DNA of 64,000 bases from positions 1 to 64,000 of the forward strand of contig CANPXG010000006.1 in assembly GCA_947585795.1 (NCBI GenBank). The letters are read 5' to 3'. Source of the stretch: an uncultured Clostridia bacterium. Lineage in GTDB: Bacteria; Bacillota; Clostridia; UBA1381. The position numbers and the translations under genes were made by a program. Numbering within the stretch: position 1 is the first letter of the stretch; every line of letters begins with the position of its first letter. The notes below the pieces were generated by a model. That model was given only the letters and a program-made list of their open reading frames with translations, did not search any database and was not told where the DNA came from. Shown here piece by piece: positions 8,547-17,347 of the stretch.

Positions 8547-9782
8547 TTATTGCTGCTCGGGTGAGTTGATCGTCGCGGTGTATGTGTCGCCGTCCCATGA
8601 TACGATAGCGCCAAGCGCTTCGCCCACGGCTCTTAAAGGTATCATCGTCCGATCGTTCATGAGCTGCGCGGGTACGTCAAGCGTCTTTACCTCGCCGTTT
8701 ACGGTGTAGTCCGCTTTGTCGAGCGTCAGTACAACGCTTGCGGTGTCGGTGTTTACGAGTACTTGGCTTGTGTCGCCCACCCACTCGACCGTCGCTCCGA
8801 GCGCTTCAAAAACGCCGCGTGCGGGAACGAGCGTGCTGCCGTTCACTATCACGGGATCCTGGTCGGGGAACTGTATCGTTTCGTTATTTACGATGACCGT
8901 CACTATGTCGGGCTTTACTTTAAGCTCGTTAAGCTGCGTGTGATCCTCGAAAAATACTATCGGTTTCTCGGAGAAGCGTACTCCGGTGGCGCGTATATAC
9001 GTTTTCGCGTCGGTACCGGTCATAAACTCGTTTATGCGGTAGGTGCCGTCCGTGCTTTGGTTGCCGACAGCGTCGCCGCCCGCCATTCTCTTTGTCATCG
9101 AGCCCGAAGCTATGCCGAGCGACGGAGCCACGGCGGCAAGAGCGCTTTCGGCTGCCGCGCCGCAGTCGGTGTAGCCGTCGGAGTTCATCGACGTTTCGAT
9201 GCCGCCGCTGTTGGTGTAGGAAAAATACGTCTTTTCGTTTGCCCATACTTTTTCTTCGGCACCGTCCTCGTTGGACTCCCTCGTCGCTTCAAATATTTCC
9301 TTAAACTCGTCTGTGTCGGGGTTTAAATCGTAGAGGTACATGTGGTATTCATTTATGGTTTTGCCGTACGTTTCAAGACCTATGTACTTTTTCCGTCCCT
9401 CGCTTACCGTGAACACGTTCGCGTAGGAATCGCCGAAATTTGCTATGAGGTCGGCATCTATCGAGCCGAGGAAAACCACGCCCATTTCTTCCGCTTGGTA
9501 CACCGTCACTCCGCGAGCGTCCACCGTTACGAGCTCGTTGTTTGTGTCGCCGTCGATGTCGTCGTAAAACGCGGAGATAAGTCCCGAAAAGTAGTCGTTT
9601 ACGTCGGGGTACTCGCTCTCGTGTCCCACAAACGACGCAGCAAAGTCGCAGTAGCCCGTCTGCGGTCCTATTACCGTTGAAATGAATTTATTGTACGCGT
9701 ATATGCTGTCCTTTGCCATAGCCGTTGTTCCCGTGCACAGTCCGAGTGCGAGAACGGCGCATAAGCCTCTTTTGAATTTCAT
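8547..9782 (-). CDS. exported protein with copper-amine-oxidase N-terminal-like (stalk) domain
   Basis: A 411-residue exported protein with signal peptide GLCAVLALGLCTGTTAMA. The N-terminal two-thirds is of unknown fold, with an EF-hand-like acidic stretch DDIDGDTNNEL. The last about 115 residues are a stalk domain: VPARGVFEALGATVEWVGD and MIPLRAVGEALGAIVSWDGD, the doubled motif characteristic of this family. Such domains probably anchor or present proteins at the cell surface; no catalytic role is indicated. The gene is 15 bases upstream of the serine hydrolase gene on the same strand, so the two may be one transcript. Confidence 0.82.
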   Translation of the reverse strand: MKFKRGLCAVLALGLCTGTTAMAKDSIYAYNKFISTVIGPQTGYCDFAASFVGHESEYPDVNDYFSGLISAFYDDIDGDTNNELVTVDARGVTVYQAEEMGVVFLGSIDADLIANFGDSYANVFTVSEGRKKYIGLETYGKTINEYHMYLYDLNPDTDEFKEIFEATRESNEDGAEEKVWANEKTYFSYTNSGGIETSMNSDGYTDCGAAAESALAAVAPSLGIASGSMTKRMAGGDAVGNQSTDGTYRINEFMTGTDAKTYIRATGVRFSEKPIVFFEDHTQLNELKVKPDIVTVIVNNETIQFPDQDPVIVNGSTLVPARGVFEALGATVEWVGDTSQVLVNTDTASVVLTLDKADYTVNGEVKTLDVPAQLMNDRTMIPLRAVGEALGAIVSWDGDTYTATINSPEQQ

Positions 9783-9807
9783 AATTTAACCCCTCTTTTC
9801 GATTATT

Positions 9808-10596
9808 TTAAAGTCCGGATCTTAAGTCGCGTATTTTTTCACGCAGGTTGTTCATTCTTTCGTCGGCGCTGTCGCCCGCCGCTATAGCCTTCACTATCGC
9901 GCTTCCGACTATCGCGCCGTCGAAGTATTTCATAAGTTCCTTTACCTGTTTGCCGTTCGATACGCCGAAGCCGACGCAGGCGGGAACCTTTGCGTAACGT
10001 CTGATTATGCCGACAAACTCGTCGAAGTCGGTGTCAAAGGACGTTTTTTCGCCCGTAACTCCGAGCGATGAGATGCAGTACAAAAATCCTTTTGAATTGC
10101 CCGCTATGTCCCGTACTCTGTCGCGTGAGGTCGGGGACACTAAATTTATTTGGTACACGCCGTATTTTTCCGTATACTCCGCGATTTCGCCGCTTTCCTC
10201 GAACGGAAGGTCGGGGATCACGAGCGCGTCCACGCCCGTTTCTTTGCAGCGAGCGAAAAATTTGTCCGTGCCGTACTGTAAAATCACGTTGTAGTAGAGT
10301 AAAAATACAAGCGGTATTTCCACTTTGTCACGTATTTTTTCGACAAATTCAAATACCTTGAAAATGTCGGTACCGGAGGCAAGCGCTCTCTCGTCGGCTC
10401 GTTGTATCGTCGGTCCGTCCGCGGACGGATCGGAGAAGGGTACGCCGAGCTCGATCACGTCCACGCCTTCCTCCTGCATGGTGAGGACCGCGCGTTCGCT
10501 TATGTCTGTGTCGGGATCGCCGACGGTAAGAAACGTTATGAGCGCCTTCCTGTTTTCCTGTTTTAATTTGTTAAATCTCTCGTCTATTCTGTTCAT
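9808..10596 (-). CDS. trpA: tryptophan synthase alpha subunit
   Basis: Cleaves indole-3-glycerol phosphate to indole and glyceraldehyde 3-phosphate and normally channels indole to TrpB. 262 residues, a TIM barrel. Signature IELGVPFSDPSADGPTIQRA carries the catalytic Glu (about residue 47) and Asp (about 58). The phosphate loop is near VGFGVSNGKQV and GAIVGSAIV. It overlaps trpF by four bases (ATGA). It is the last gene of trpDCFA. The usual trpB between trpF and trpA is absent, which is unusual because TrpA alone is poorly active. Confidence 0.95.
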   Translation of the reverse strand: MNRIDERFNKLKQENRKALITFLTVGDPDTDISERAVLTMQEEGVDVIELGVPFSDPSADGPTIQRADERALASGTDIFKVFEFVEKIRDKVEIPLVFLLYYNVILQYGTDKFFARCKETGVDALVIPDLPFEESGEIAEYTEKYGVYQINLVSPTSRDRVRDIAGNSKGFLYCISSLGVTGEKTSFDTDFDEFVGIIRRYAKVPACVGFGVSNGKQVKELMKYFDGAIVGSAIVKAIAAGDSADERMNNLREKIRDLRSGL

Positions 10597-11198
10597 TCTC
10601 TATTCCTCACAGTATTTATAAATTCCTTTACTTTTATCTCGTCCTTTACGCCGTCGGTTTCGACCGATGAGGACACGTCCACGCATACGGGTGAAAAAAT
10701 TTTTATTCCGTCAAGCACGTTGTCCTTGGTAAGTCCGCCGGCAAGTATAAGCGGCTTGTCGGTTTTTACTGTCCCCACGGAGGACCAGTCAAATGTTTTG
10801 CCCGTGCCGCCGAGTTCTTTTTCGCTGTATTTGTCGAGAAGTATTTTGTCCGCGCCGTTTATGTCGGGTATGTCCGCGCCGTCCCTGACGCGTACGGCTT
10901 TCCATATTTCGCAGTCTATGTTGAGGTTTTTTATATAGTCCTCGTCCTCGCTTCCGTGGAGCTGCACCGCGTCAAGGCGCGCCGTTTTTACCGCCTCGCG
11001 CACAACGTCCTGCGGTGCGTCGACGAATACGCCGACGGTTTTAGTGTCCCCCGTGAGTATAGCGGACAGCTTCGCCGCCTCCGTGGGGGACACATAACGC
11101 CGCGTTGGGGCGAATATGAAGCCGATGTACTCGGGGTTGTATTTATTTATTATTTGTATGTCTTTTTCGCGGCGTATACCGCATATTTTAATTTCCAT
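10593..11198 (-). CDS. trpF: phosphoribosylanthranilate isomerase
   Basis: Isomerises N-(5'-phosphoribosyl)anthranilate to the ribulose form, the third step to tryptophan. 201 residues, a single TIM barrel. KICGIRREKDI at the N terminus carries the catalytic Cys, VQLHGSEDEDYI follows, and the conserved Asp lies in VCVDVSSSVE near the C terminus. The start at 11198 lies within the trpC end, overlapping by 11 bases, and the stop overlaps the trpA start by four, so translation of the three genes is probably coupled. Confidence 0.94.
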   Translation of the reverse strand: MEIKICGIRREKDIQIINKYNPEYIGFIFAPTRRYVSPTEAAKLSAILTGDTKTVGVFVDAPQDVVREAVKTARLDAVQLHGSEDEDYIKNLNIDCEIWKAVRVRDGADIPDINGADKILLDKYSEKELGGTGKTFDWSSVGTVKTDKPLILAGGLTKDNVLDGIKIFSPVCVDVSSSVETDGVKDEIKVKEFINTVRNRE

Positions 11199-11967
11199 AT
11201 CGCAATGTGTTAACTGCCCTTTTTATGTCCCTCTCGCGCATAAACGCCTCGCCGATGAGCGCCGCGTCATAATTTAAGGAACGCAGATACTCAAAGTCGG
11301 CATGCGTCCTTACCGCGCTTTCCGCAACCTTTATCTTATCCGCAGGTATGAGTGGCAAAAGCTTTTCGCACGTTGTTATATCCTCCTCGAACGTAGCGAG
11401 GTTGCGGTTGTTTACGCCTATTATCCTGCCGTACTCGACGGCTCTTTTTACCTCGTCCGCATTGTGAGTTTCCACGAGCACGTCGAGCTTCAGCTCGTCC
11501 GCAAGGGCATGGAATTTTTTATACTCCGCGTCGGTGAGCGCCGCCATTATAAGGAGTATAGCGTCCGCGCCAAATGCCTTAGCCTCGTATATCTGGTATT
11601 CGTCCACGGTGAAGTCCTTGCGGAGCACGGGAATATCAAAGCGCGACTTTATTTCGGGGATAAATTTTATGTCCCCTTTAAAGTACTCCGGCTCCGTCAG
11701 TACCGACAGTGCCTGTACGTTACATTCCGCGTATTCCCTCGCTATTTCCATATGGTCAAAGTCGGGGCGTATTAGTCCCTTGGACGGTGACGCTTTTTTT
11801 ATTTCGGCTATTACGGACACGTCCTTTAGGGACAGTAAAGCGTCCGCGAAGGCGGGCGGTTTTATTTCGGTCCGTTCGAGTTTTTTTAGCAGTTCGCCCG
11901 CGCTAAGACGTTCCTTTGATTTTTCTGCGCGCGCCTTTGACGACGCGACTAATTTATCAAGTATCAT
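11188..11967 (-). CDS. trpC: indole-3-glycerol phosphate synthase
   Basis: Closes the indole ring from carboxyphenylamino-deoxyribulose phosphate. 259 residues, the usual length for a stand-alone TrpC. It begins with the helical N-terminal region and then shows VIAEIKKASPSKGLI (the conserved Lys and SPS loop), LRKDFTVDEYQIYEAKAFGA, IGVNNRNLATFEED and ESAVRTHADFEYL. It has GGAGG seven bases before the ATG. It lies 12 bases after trpD and overlaps trpF. Confidence 0.95.
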   Translation of the reverse strand: MILDKLVASSKARAEKSKERLSAGELLKKLERTEIKPPAFADALLSLKDVSVIAEIKKASPSKGLIRPDFDHMEIAREYAECNVQALSVLTEPEYFKGDIKFIPEIKSRFDIPVLRKDFTVDEYQIYEAKAFGADAILLIMAALTDAEYKKFHALADELKLDVLVETHNADEVKRAVEYGRIIGVNNRNLATFEEDITTCEKLLPLIPADKIKVAESAVRTHADFEYLRSLNYDAALIGEAFMRERDIKRAVNTLRYGN

Positions 11968-11979
11968 GAAGCCTCCGAA

Positions 11980-12990
11980 TTAAAATTTATTCGTGAACGC
12001 GGCAAGCTCCTCGACCTTTTCCATGACCTTACCGCTGTCGATCACCTCTTTAGCCTTTTCTATCGCCTCTTTGTAGCTCGAAGCCTTGCCGCCGATATAA
12101 ATACCCGCCGCGCTGTTCATAACGACAATGTCGCGCTTTGCTCCCTTTTCGCCCGCGAAAATTTTCTTCGCGATCTCCGCGTTCTCAGCGCCCGTGCCGC
12201 CGGCTATTTCGGAGGGATCGGCGTATGCGATACCGTAGTCCGCGGGATCTATCTCGTACTCGGTGATCTTACCGTCCTTTATCTCGTTTACGTATGTCTT
12301 GCCCGTTACGGTGATCTCGTCCATGCAGTCATCGCCGCATACCACCATAGCGTTTTTAACGCCCATTTCCTTCATGACCATCGCGAATACGGGTACCATA
12401 GCGCGGCTGAAAACGCCTATGACCTGTCTGGACGCGCCCGACGGGTTGGAGAGAGGTCCGAGCATGTTGAATATCGTGCGTATGCCTATTTCCTTGCGTA
12501 TGGGCGCGACGTTTTTCATCGCCTTATGGAATTTCTGCGCATTCATGAAGCCCATGCCGGTATTTTTGATACATTCCTCGACCTGCTCCGGCTCGAGCAT
12601 GATATTTACTCCCAGTGCCTCCAACAAGTCCGCGCTGCCGCTTTTCGACGACGCGGCTCTGTTGCCGTGCTTCGCAAGCGTCACTCCCGCCGCCGCGCAC
12701 ACGAACATCGACGTTGTCGAAATGTTAAACGTGTTCGCGCTGTCGCCGCCGGTGCCGACAAAATCTATATACTCATCGGTGTCAAGCTTTACGCTGCCGC
12801 CCTTTGACTTCATCATCTCACAGCAGCCGACGATCTCCTCGACCGTTTCGCCCTTCATCCGAAGTGCGGTCAAAAACGACGACACGAGAACGGGTGAAAC
12901 AGTTCCCTCGAGCATCATGTCCATTGCGCGCGCCGCTTCGCCGCGCGTAAGATTTTGACCGTCCACAATTTTTTTAAGCAATTCCTTCAT
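11980..12990 (-). CDS. trpD: anthranilate phosphoribosyltransferase
   Basis: Joins anthranilate and PRPP to give phosphoribosylanthranilate. 336 residues. The glycine-rich PRPP motif DFVGTGGDSANTFNIST is at about residue 76, followed by KHGNRAASSKSGSADLLEAL; KEIGIRTIFNMLGPLSNP is in the middle. GAGGAGG precedes the ATG. It is the first gene of the operon: a promoter lies 40 bases upstream, so trpE and trpG are not encoded here. No T-box, tryptophan codon-rich leader peptide or terminator hairpin was seen in the short leader. Confidence 0.95.
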   Translation of the reverse strand: MKELLKKIVDGQNLTRGEAARAMDMMLEGTVSPVLVSSFLTALRMKGETVEEIVGCCEMMKSKGGSVKLDTDEYIDFVGTGGDSANTFNISTTSMFVCAAAGVTLAKHGNRAASSKSGSADLLEALGVNIMLEPEQVEECIKNTGMGFMNAQKFHKAMKNVAPIRKEIGIRTIFNMLGPLSNPSGASRQVIGVFSRAMVPVFAMVMKEMGVKNAMVVCGDDCMDEITVTGKTYVNEIKDGKITEYEIDPADYGIAYADPSEIAGGTGAENAEIAKKIFAGEKGAKRDIVVMNSAAGIYIGGKASSYKEAIEKAKEVIDSGKVMEKVEELAAFTNKF

Positions 12991-13030
12991 GAAATAAAAT
13001 CCTCCTCTAATCTAAACTAATCTGCCCTTT

Positions 13031-13059
13031 ATTGTATCATACGCACCCCAAAATTGCAA
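13031..13059 (-). promoter_or_regulatory. promoter of trpDCFA
   Basis: Minus strand: TTGCAA (13054-13059), a 17-base spacer, TACAAT (13031-13036). The leader is only about 35 bases, leaving no room for a T-box. Confidence 0.7.
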
Positions 13060-13101
13060 TAGAGCGCGCTTTAATTTTATATATTTTTTATTTTTAACCT
13101 C

Positions 13102-13130
13102 TTGTAATATTTGTTATTGTATTGTATAAT
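13102..13130 (+). promoter_or_regulatory. promoter of the alcohol dehydrogenase gene
   Basis: TTGTAA (13102-13107), a 17-base spacer, TATAAT (13125-13130), 46 bases upstream of the start. It is divergent from the trpD promoter. Confidence 0.7.
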
Positions 13131-13175
13131 TAATTTATAGTTACCTTATAACCAAACAGAGGTGAAACACTTGTT

Positions 13176-14321
13176 ATGAAGAGCTTTGATATCAGAACCA
13201 AGATATATTTCGGTGAAAACGCGCTTGACCGTCTTACGGATCTGCCGTACAAAAAAGCGTTTATAATAACCGATCCGTTCGTCGCGAAAAGCGGTATGCT
13301 GCAGATGGTCACGCTGCGCTTAAACGACGGCTACACGGAATTTGAAATATTTTCCGATATAGTGCCGGATCCGCCGATCGAGAAAATAACCGTCGGGGTA
13401 AAGGCTATGCTCGCTTACGATCCCGACGTCGTTATAACCATCGGCGGCGGAAGCGCCATCGACAGTGCGAAAGCCATACGTGAATTCGCGGTGCGCGCGA
13501 CGCAAAAGGATGTCGCTCTTATAGCTATCCCCACAACGTCGGGAACGGGCTCGGAGGTAACGTCGTTCGCGGTCGTTACGGATCCCTCGAAGGATGTTAA
13601 GTATCCTCTCGTTTCGGAAAGTATGCTGCCCACGGAGGCGATACTCGACGCGGATCTCGTAAAGAGCGTGCCGGCGAACGTCACGGCGGACACCGGTATG
13701 GACGTTTTGACGCACGCGATAGAGGCGTATGTGAGCATCAATAACAACGAGTTTTCCGCCGCGCTCGCGGAAAAGGCTATCGAAATATGCGGCACGTTTT
13801 TGCTGCGTTCGTACCTCGACAACAACGATACCCACGCGCGGCGCAAGATGCACGTCGCGTCGTGTCTTGCAGGTCTTGCGTTTAACAGCGCGTCGCTCGG
13901 TCTTAATCACGGTGTGGCGCATGCGCTCGGCGGTAAGTTCCATATCCCCCACGGCAGGGCGAACGCGATGCTTCTGCCGCACATTATCGAGTACAATTCG
14001 GGTATAAACAAGCACTCGAAAAGTCAGAAGGAGTACCCGAAGTGCGTTGAAAAATACGTGAATGTCGCAAAGCTTTTGGGCGTAAACAACTTCAATGAAA
14101 TAACGACGATACGTGCGCTTGTGGGTTGGATACAGTTTATGATGAAGGAAATGAACATACCTATTTCCATTTCACAGCTCGGCGGTATCGACCGCGAAGA
14201 GTACTTTGACGCGATAGATTCTATGGCGGAAAAGGCTATGGCGGACGCTTGCACCGCGACAAATCCGCGCGTGCCGACAAAGCAGGACGTTGTGACTATA
14301 TTGGAACATCTTTACGAATAA
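13176..14321 (+). CDS. iron-containing alcohol dehydrogenase
   Basis: A 381-residue NAD(P)-dependent group III alcohol dehydrogenase, cytoplasmic. The nucleotide-binding motif is TIGGGSAIDSAKAI (about residue 88). Metal ligands are the Asp in TADTGMDVLTHAIEAY and the His residues of LNHGVAHALGGKFHIPHG. The C terminus ends NPRVPTKQDVVTILE, typical of the AdhB/EutG/PduQ-like branch, which reduces small aldehydes. No microcompartment genes are near, so the substrate is open. AGAGGTG precedes the ATG. Own promoter; a hairpin follows. Confidence 0.92.
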   Translation: MKSFDIRTKIYFGENALDRLTDLPYKKAFIITDPFVAKSGMLQMVTLRLNDGYTEFEIFSDIVPDPPIEKITVGVKAMLAYDPDVVITIGGGSAIDSAKAIREFAVRATQKDVALIAIPTTSGTGSEVTSFAVVTDPSKDVKYPLVSESMLPTEAILDADLVKSVPANVTADTGMDVLTHAIEAYVSINNNEFSAALAEKAIEICGTFLLRSYLDNNDTHARRKMHVASCLAGLAFNSASLGLNHGVAHALGGKFHIPHGRANAMLLPHIIEYNSGINKHSKSQKEYPKCVEKYVNVAKLLGVNNFNEITTIRALVGWIQFMMKEMNIPISISQLGGIDREEYFDAIDSMAEKAMADACTATNPRVPTKQDVVTILEHLYE

Positions 14322-14336
14322 GTACATATCGCGAAT

Positions 14337-14369
14337 AGGGGCTGCGCCTTGACGCGCGCCCCTGTTTTA
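14337..14369 (+). terminator. probable terminator after the alcohol dehydrogenase gene
   Basis: The stem AGGGGC-T-GCGC pairs with GCGC-GCCCCT (14337-14363), with one bulge and a six-base loop, then GTTTTA. The T run is short, so termination may be partial. Confidence 0.55.
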
Positions 14370-14398
14370 CGTTTTTGGGGAATGAGAGAGGGCCACAG

Positions 14399-16018
14399 AT
14401 GGAGCTTAAGACTTTAAAGGGTAAGATAAGTCGCGCGCCGGAATTTATTATGGCGGCGCTTCTTGCCGCGCTTACGTTTATTCAGCGGTTTCTGCCCGGC
14501 GCGTACAAGCCGGTGATGGACGACTGGTTCCTGTACGGCGACCTTTATACATCTGCAGCCGAGCGCATTACAAAGTTCGCGCTGCCGAACGAAAAGTTTG
14601 CGATACGTCCGTTCGCGGGTATCGTGGACATATTCGTGAACGCGCCGCTGTTTAAGCATATATGGCTCGCGGAAATTATCGTCACGCTGGCGATGATCGC
14701 GGGCGCGTTTCTCATAATACGCGCGCTTCGTAAAAACGGAGCCGCGGGTGCGGGATTTTTTATGTGCGCGGTGTGTCTGTTCCCCGTCGGACTTGAGGCG
14801 ACGTACTGGCTCGCGGCGGCGACGCGCGTGGGTTACGCCATGCTTTTTATCGGTGCGGCGCTCTGCGCGCTCACGTATTGGTACGAAACGGGTAAAAGGC
14901 GCGGCGTACTTCTGTACGCACTGCTCGGTATGATAAGCGTCGGTTTTTATGAGCCGGCGATAGTTATGTATATTATACTGACGCTGTTTGTGATATGGAA
15001 TAACAGAGGTGAGAAGAAAGTCCTTTTGCCTATAATTATACTTGCCGCGCAGATAGCGCTTATAGGCGTTTATTACGTCGCAAATTCCGGTTCGGGTGAG
15101 ATACAGTCGCGCGGGGGATTTGTCGAAACGAGTTACGCGGAGCATTTTCGCGTTGTGTTTGACTATATAAAAACCATTCTGACAAAACATTCGGTGACGA
15201 TAATGAAAAACAGCTTCGCAAGCGGTTTGCTCACAATTCTCGGCGGTCACGTTTTTGTGAAAACCGTCGGTATCGCGGCGCTGTCGGTACTGTTCGGCGT
15301 ATTTTCGGCTTTGTGCGTGAAAAAGCGTAAGTTTTCGCCCGTTATGTTCCTGCTCGGTATCGCGCTGTTCGTGGGTGGGTCAGTGCTTAACTTTGTGCTC
15401 GGTTCGGAGCGTATACCGCTGCGCGTCGTTTATTTTTCGTTTTTCGGGCTTGGACTTATAGTGGATGAGCTTATGGTGCTGCTACCGCAGCGTGCAGGTC
15501 GGGTACTTACCGCGCTGCTGCTGTCGGTTTCGGCGTTCGTGTTCACCGCCGCCGGTATAGGCGAGGTGTCGAGCTATCTGAAAACGTCGGAGTATGACAC
15601 GTATATAACGCGTCAGCTCGTGGAGCTCGATACGCCGGAGCGTATCAGTGATCCCGACAAAAACACGTACCTTTTCGGCGGTCAGCACTATTACGTTGAC
15701 ACGGCAAGTCTTAATTACCTCGATCATATACGCGGCGTAAGCGGTAATTACGCCGATATTACGGGCTGTATGCGTCATATGACGGGTGTGGCGTTCACGA
15801 ATAATATTATGACGTTTACCTACGGCGACACGCAGACGTTGAAGCCGTATATAGATATTGATGGGCTTTGCGCGTTCTATAACGTCGAGTACGATAAGAC
15901 GGTGGTGCCGGTAGAGCTTGTGCCGAACGGCGATAATTACAATATTGTCCGTGAGGACGGCTCGTTAGCCGGCAGGCTCGAGTGTACGGACGACGTGAGC
16001 TATCGGTATGTAAATTAA
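14399..16018 (+). CDS. polytopic membrane protein, GT-C glycosyltransferase-like
   Basis: A 539-residue protein with about ten or eleven hydrophobic segments between residues 15 and 385, followed by a soluble, probably external C-terminal region of about 140 residues. An early loop has KPVMDDWFLYGD; an acidic pair plus Trp after the first helix is typical of GT-C membrane glycosyltransferases. ATYWLAAATRVGYAM also recalls them. No specific family is assigned; a role in cell-wall or surface polysaccharide decoration is inference. The ATG at 14399 follows AGAGGG, better than the in-frame TTG at 14375. It is probably transcribed with the dehydrogenase by read-through or from an unseen promoter. 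Confidence 0.6.
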   Translation: MELKTLKGKISRAPEFIMAALLAALTFIQRFLPGAYKPVMDDWFLYGDLYTSAAERITKFALPNEKFAIRPFAGIVDIFVNAPLFKHIWLAEIIVTLAMIAGAFLIIRALRKNGAAGAGFFMCAVCLFPVGLEATYWLAAATRVGYAMLFIGAALCALTYWYETGKRRGVLLYALLGMISVGFYEPAIVMYIILTLFVIWNNRGEKKVLLPIIILAAQIALIGVYYVANSGSGEIQSRGGFVETSYAEHFRVVFDYIKTILTKHSVTIMKNSFASGLLTILGGHVFVKTVGIAALSVLFGVFSALCVKKRKFSPVMFLLGIALFVGGSVLNFVLGSERIPLRVVYFSFFGLGLIVDELMVLLPQRAGRVLTALLLSVSAFVFTAAGIGEVSSYLKTSEYDTYITRQLVELDTPERISDPDKNTYLFGGQHYYVDTASLNYLDHIRGVSGNYADITGCMRHMTGVAFTNNIMTFTYGDTQTLKPYIDIDGLCAFYNVEYDKTVVPVELVPNGDNYNIVREDGSLAGRLECTDDVSYRYVN

Positions 16019-16024
16019 GGCAAC

Positions 16025-16060
16025 AAAAAAATACGGCTGCGCGGGCAGCCGTATTTTTTT
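16025..16060. terminator. bidirectional terminator between convergent genes
   Basis: A long near-perfect stem, GTATTTTTTT opposite AAAAAAATAC, with GGCTGC/GCAGCC at its top and a four-base loop. T runs on both strands serve the membrane protein gene (plus) and the cyclophilin gene (minus). The cyclophilin stop codon lies at its edge. Confidence 0.92.
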
Positions 16061-16532
16061 ATACAAGTCTTATAGTTTTAATAATTTGGTCGTCTATAGG
16101 TTTGTCGCTCATGTCGGTGGGTGTTTCCGCGATCTCGTCAACCACGTCCATGCCGTCCGTAACCATGCCGAACGCCGCGTACTGACCGTCAAGGTGAGGC
16201 GCGTCGTCGTGCATTATAAAGAACTGGCTCGACGCGCTGTTCGGGAACATCGTGCGCGCCATAGAGAGTACGCCGCGCTCGTGCTTTAAATCGTTCGGTA
16301 CGCCGTTCGCGTCAAACTCTCCCTTTATCGAGGGCGCGTCCCTGTGGTCGCCGTCCGCCGTGTAGCCGCCGCCCTGTATCATAAAGCCCGGTATTACGCG
16401 GTGGAAGATAAGTCCGTCGAAGAAATTGTCCTCGATGAGCTTTAAAAAGTTTTCGACCGTTATCGGCGCGGTATCGGGGTAAAGCTCGGCTTTGATGATA
16501 CCGCCGTTTTCCATTTCTATTTCGATATTCAT
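16059..16532 (-). CDS. cytoplasmic cyclophilin-type peptidyl-prolyl isomerase
   Basis: A 157-residue cyclophilin that speeds proline cis-trans isomerisation in protein folding. Core motifs are APITVENFLKLI, GLIFHRVIPGFMIQGGG (with the catalytic-type Arg), SMARTMFPNSASSQFFIMHD and YAAFGMVTDGMDVVDEIA. No signal peptide. It lies 15 bases after a second cyclophilin gene encoding a lipoprotein version with very similar core motifs, so the pair is probably a tandem duplication whose products work on opposite sides of the membrane. It is the last gene behind gyrA. Confidence 0.92.
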   Translation of the reverse strand: MNIEIEMENGGIIKAELYPDTAPITVENFLKLIEDNFFDGLIFHRVIPGFMIQGGGYTADGDHRDAPSIKGEFDANGVPNDLKHERGVLSMARTMFPNSASSQFFIMHDDAPHLDGQYAAFGMVTDGMDVVDEIAETPTDMSDKPIDDQIIKTIRLV

Positions 16533-16547
16533 ATATATCTCCTTAAA

Positions 16548-17345
16548 TTACAGATTTTCGCTTTCGTTGAGAATTTTTTCAATGTCCTCGGCGGTAAGCT
16601 CACCGCTGTCGCTGTCGTCGTCCTTGTCGGAGCTTGACGGCTTTGAGGTGGTCTTGGGCTTGTCGGTCGATTTCGCGCTGTCCTTGTCGTCCTCGTCATC
16701 CTTCGAGGATGAGGAGGAAGAGCCGGAGTTGATTTTTATTGTCTTTATAACGACCTCGTCAACGGGTACGTCGTCCATGCCGGAGGCTTCTACAGAACCG
16801 GTCCTGCCGGCGGCTATGTCGTCTACGACGTCCATGCCCTCGGTCACCACGCCGAACGCGGCGTACTGACCGTCAAGGAAGGTGGAGTCCTTCTGCACGA
16901 TGAAGAATTGGCTTGTGGCGCTGTTCATGTCCTGCGCTCTCGCCATAGATATTGTGCCGCGAGTGTGCGGGAGTGAGTTTTCAAAGCCGTTCGCGGCAAA
17001 TTCGCCCTCGATAGTGCTCGCCTTTTTCTGCTTTAAGTCCTCGTCGTAGCCGCCGCCCTGAATCATAAAGTCCTCTATCACTCTGTGGAAGATCGTGCCG
17101 TCGTAGAAACCGTCCTCGGCAAGCTCAACAAAGTTCTCCACCGTTATCGGCGCAAGGTCGGGGTACAGCTCAAGCTCTATCTCGTCGCCGCCCTCAAGCT
17201 CTATCGTCGCGCTTATTGTGTTCTGCGTCAGCGCCGGATCAGCCGTCGGTACCGGCGTTGCCTCCGGCACGTCGCTGCCGCCTGAGCACGACGCGAGCAT
17301 TGTCATGGATAAAATCAAAGCTAAAGTGCAAATTATTTTTTTCAT
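16548..17345 (-). CDS. lipoprotein cyclophilin-type peptidyl-prolyl isomerase
   Basis: A 265-residue exported foldase. The signal peptide ends in a lipobox, MTMLASCSGG, so the mature protein should be lipid-anchored at Cys 20. A short Pro/Thr linker follows, then a cyclophilin domain (about residues 45-205) with APITVENFVELAEDGFYDG, TIFHRVIEDFMIQGGG and ATSQFFIVQKD. The last 55 residues are a low-complexity Ser/Asp/Lys tail. It starts two bases after the gyrA stop, so translation is coupled to gyrA. The acidic tail may span the wall or bind cations; this is inference. Confidence 0.9.
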   Translation of the reverse strand: MKKIICTLALILSMTMLASCSGGSDVPEATPVPTADPALTQNTISATIELEGGDEIELELYPDLAPITVENFVELAEDGFYDGTIFHRVIEDFMIQGGGYDEDLKQKKASTIEGEFAANGFENSLPHTRGTISMARAQDMNSATSQFFIVQKDSTFLDGQYAAFGVVTEGMDVVDDIAAGRTGSVEASGMDDVPVDEVVIKTIKINSGSSSSSSKDDEDDKDSAKSTDKPKTTSKPSSSDKDDDSDSGELTAEDIEKILNESENL

Positions 17346-17347
17346 AA

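Noticed and set aside
12991-13175. T-box or tryptophan leader peptide before trpD
   Set aside because: The promoter leaves only about 35 bases of leader, without Trp codons or alternative hairpins.
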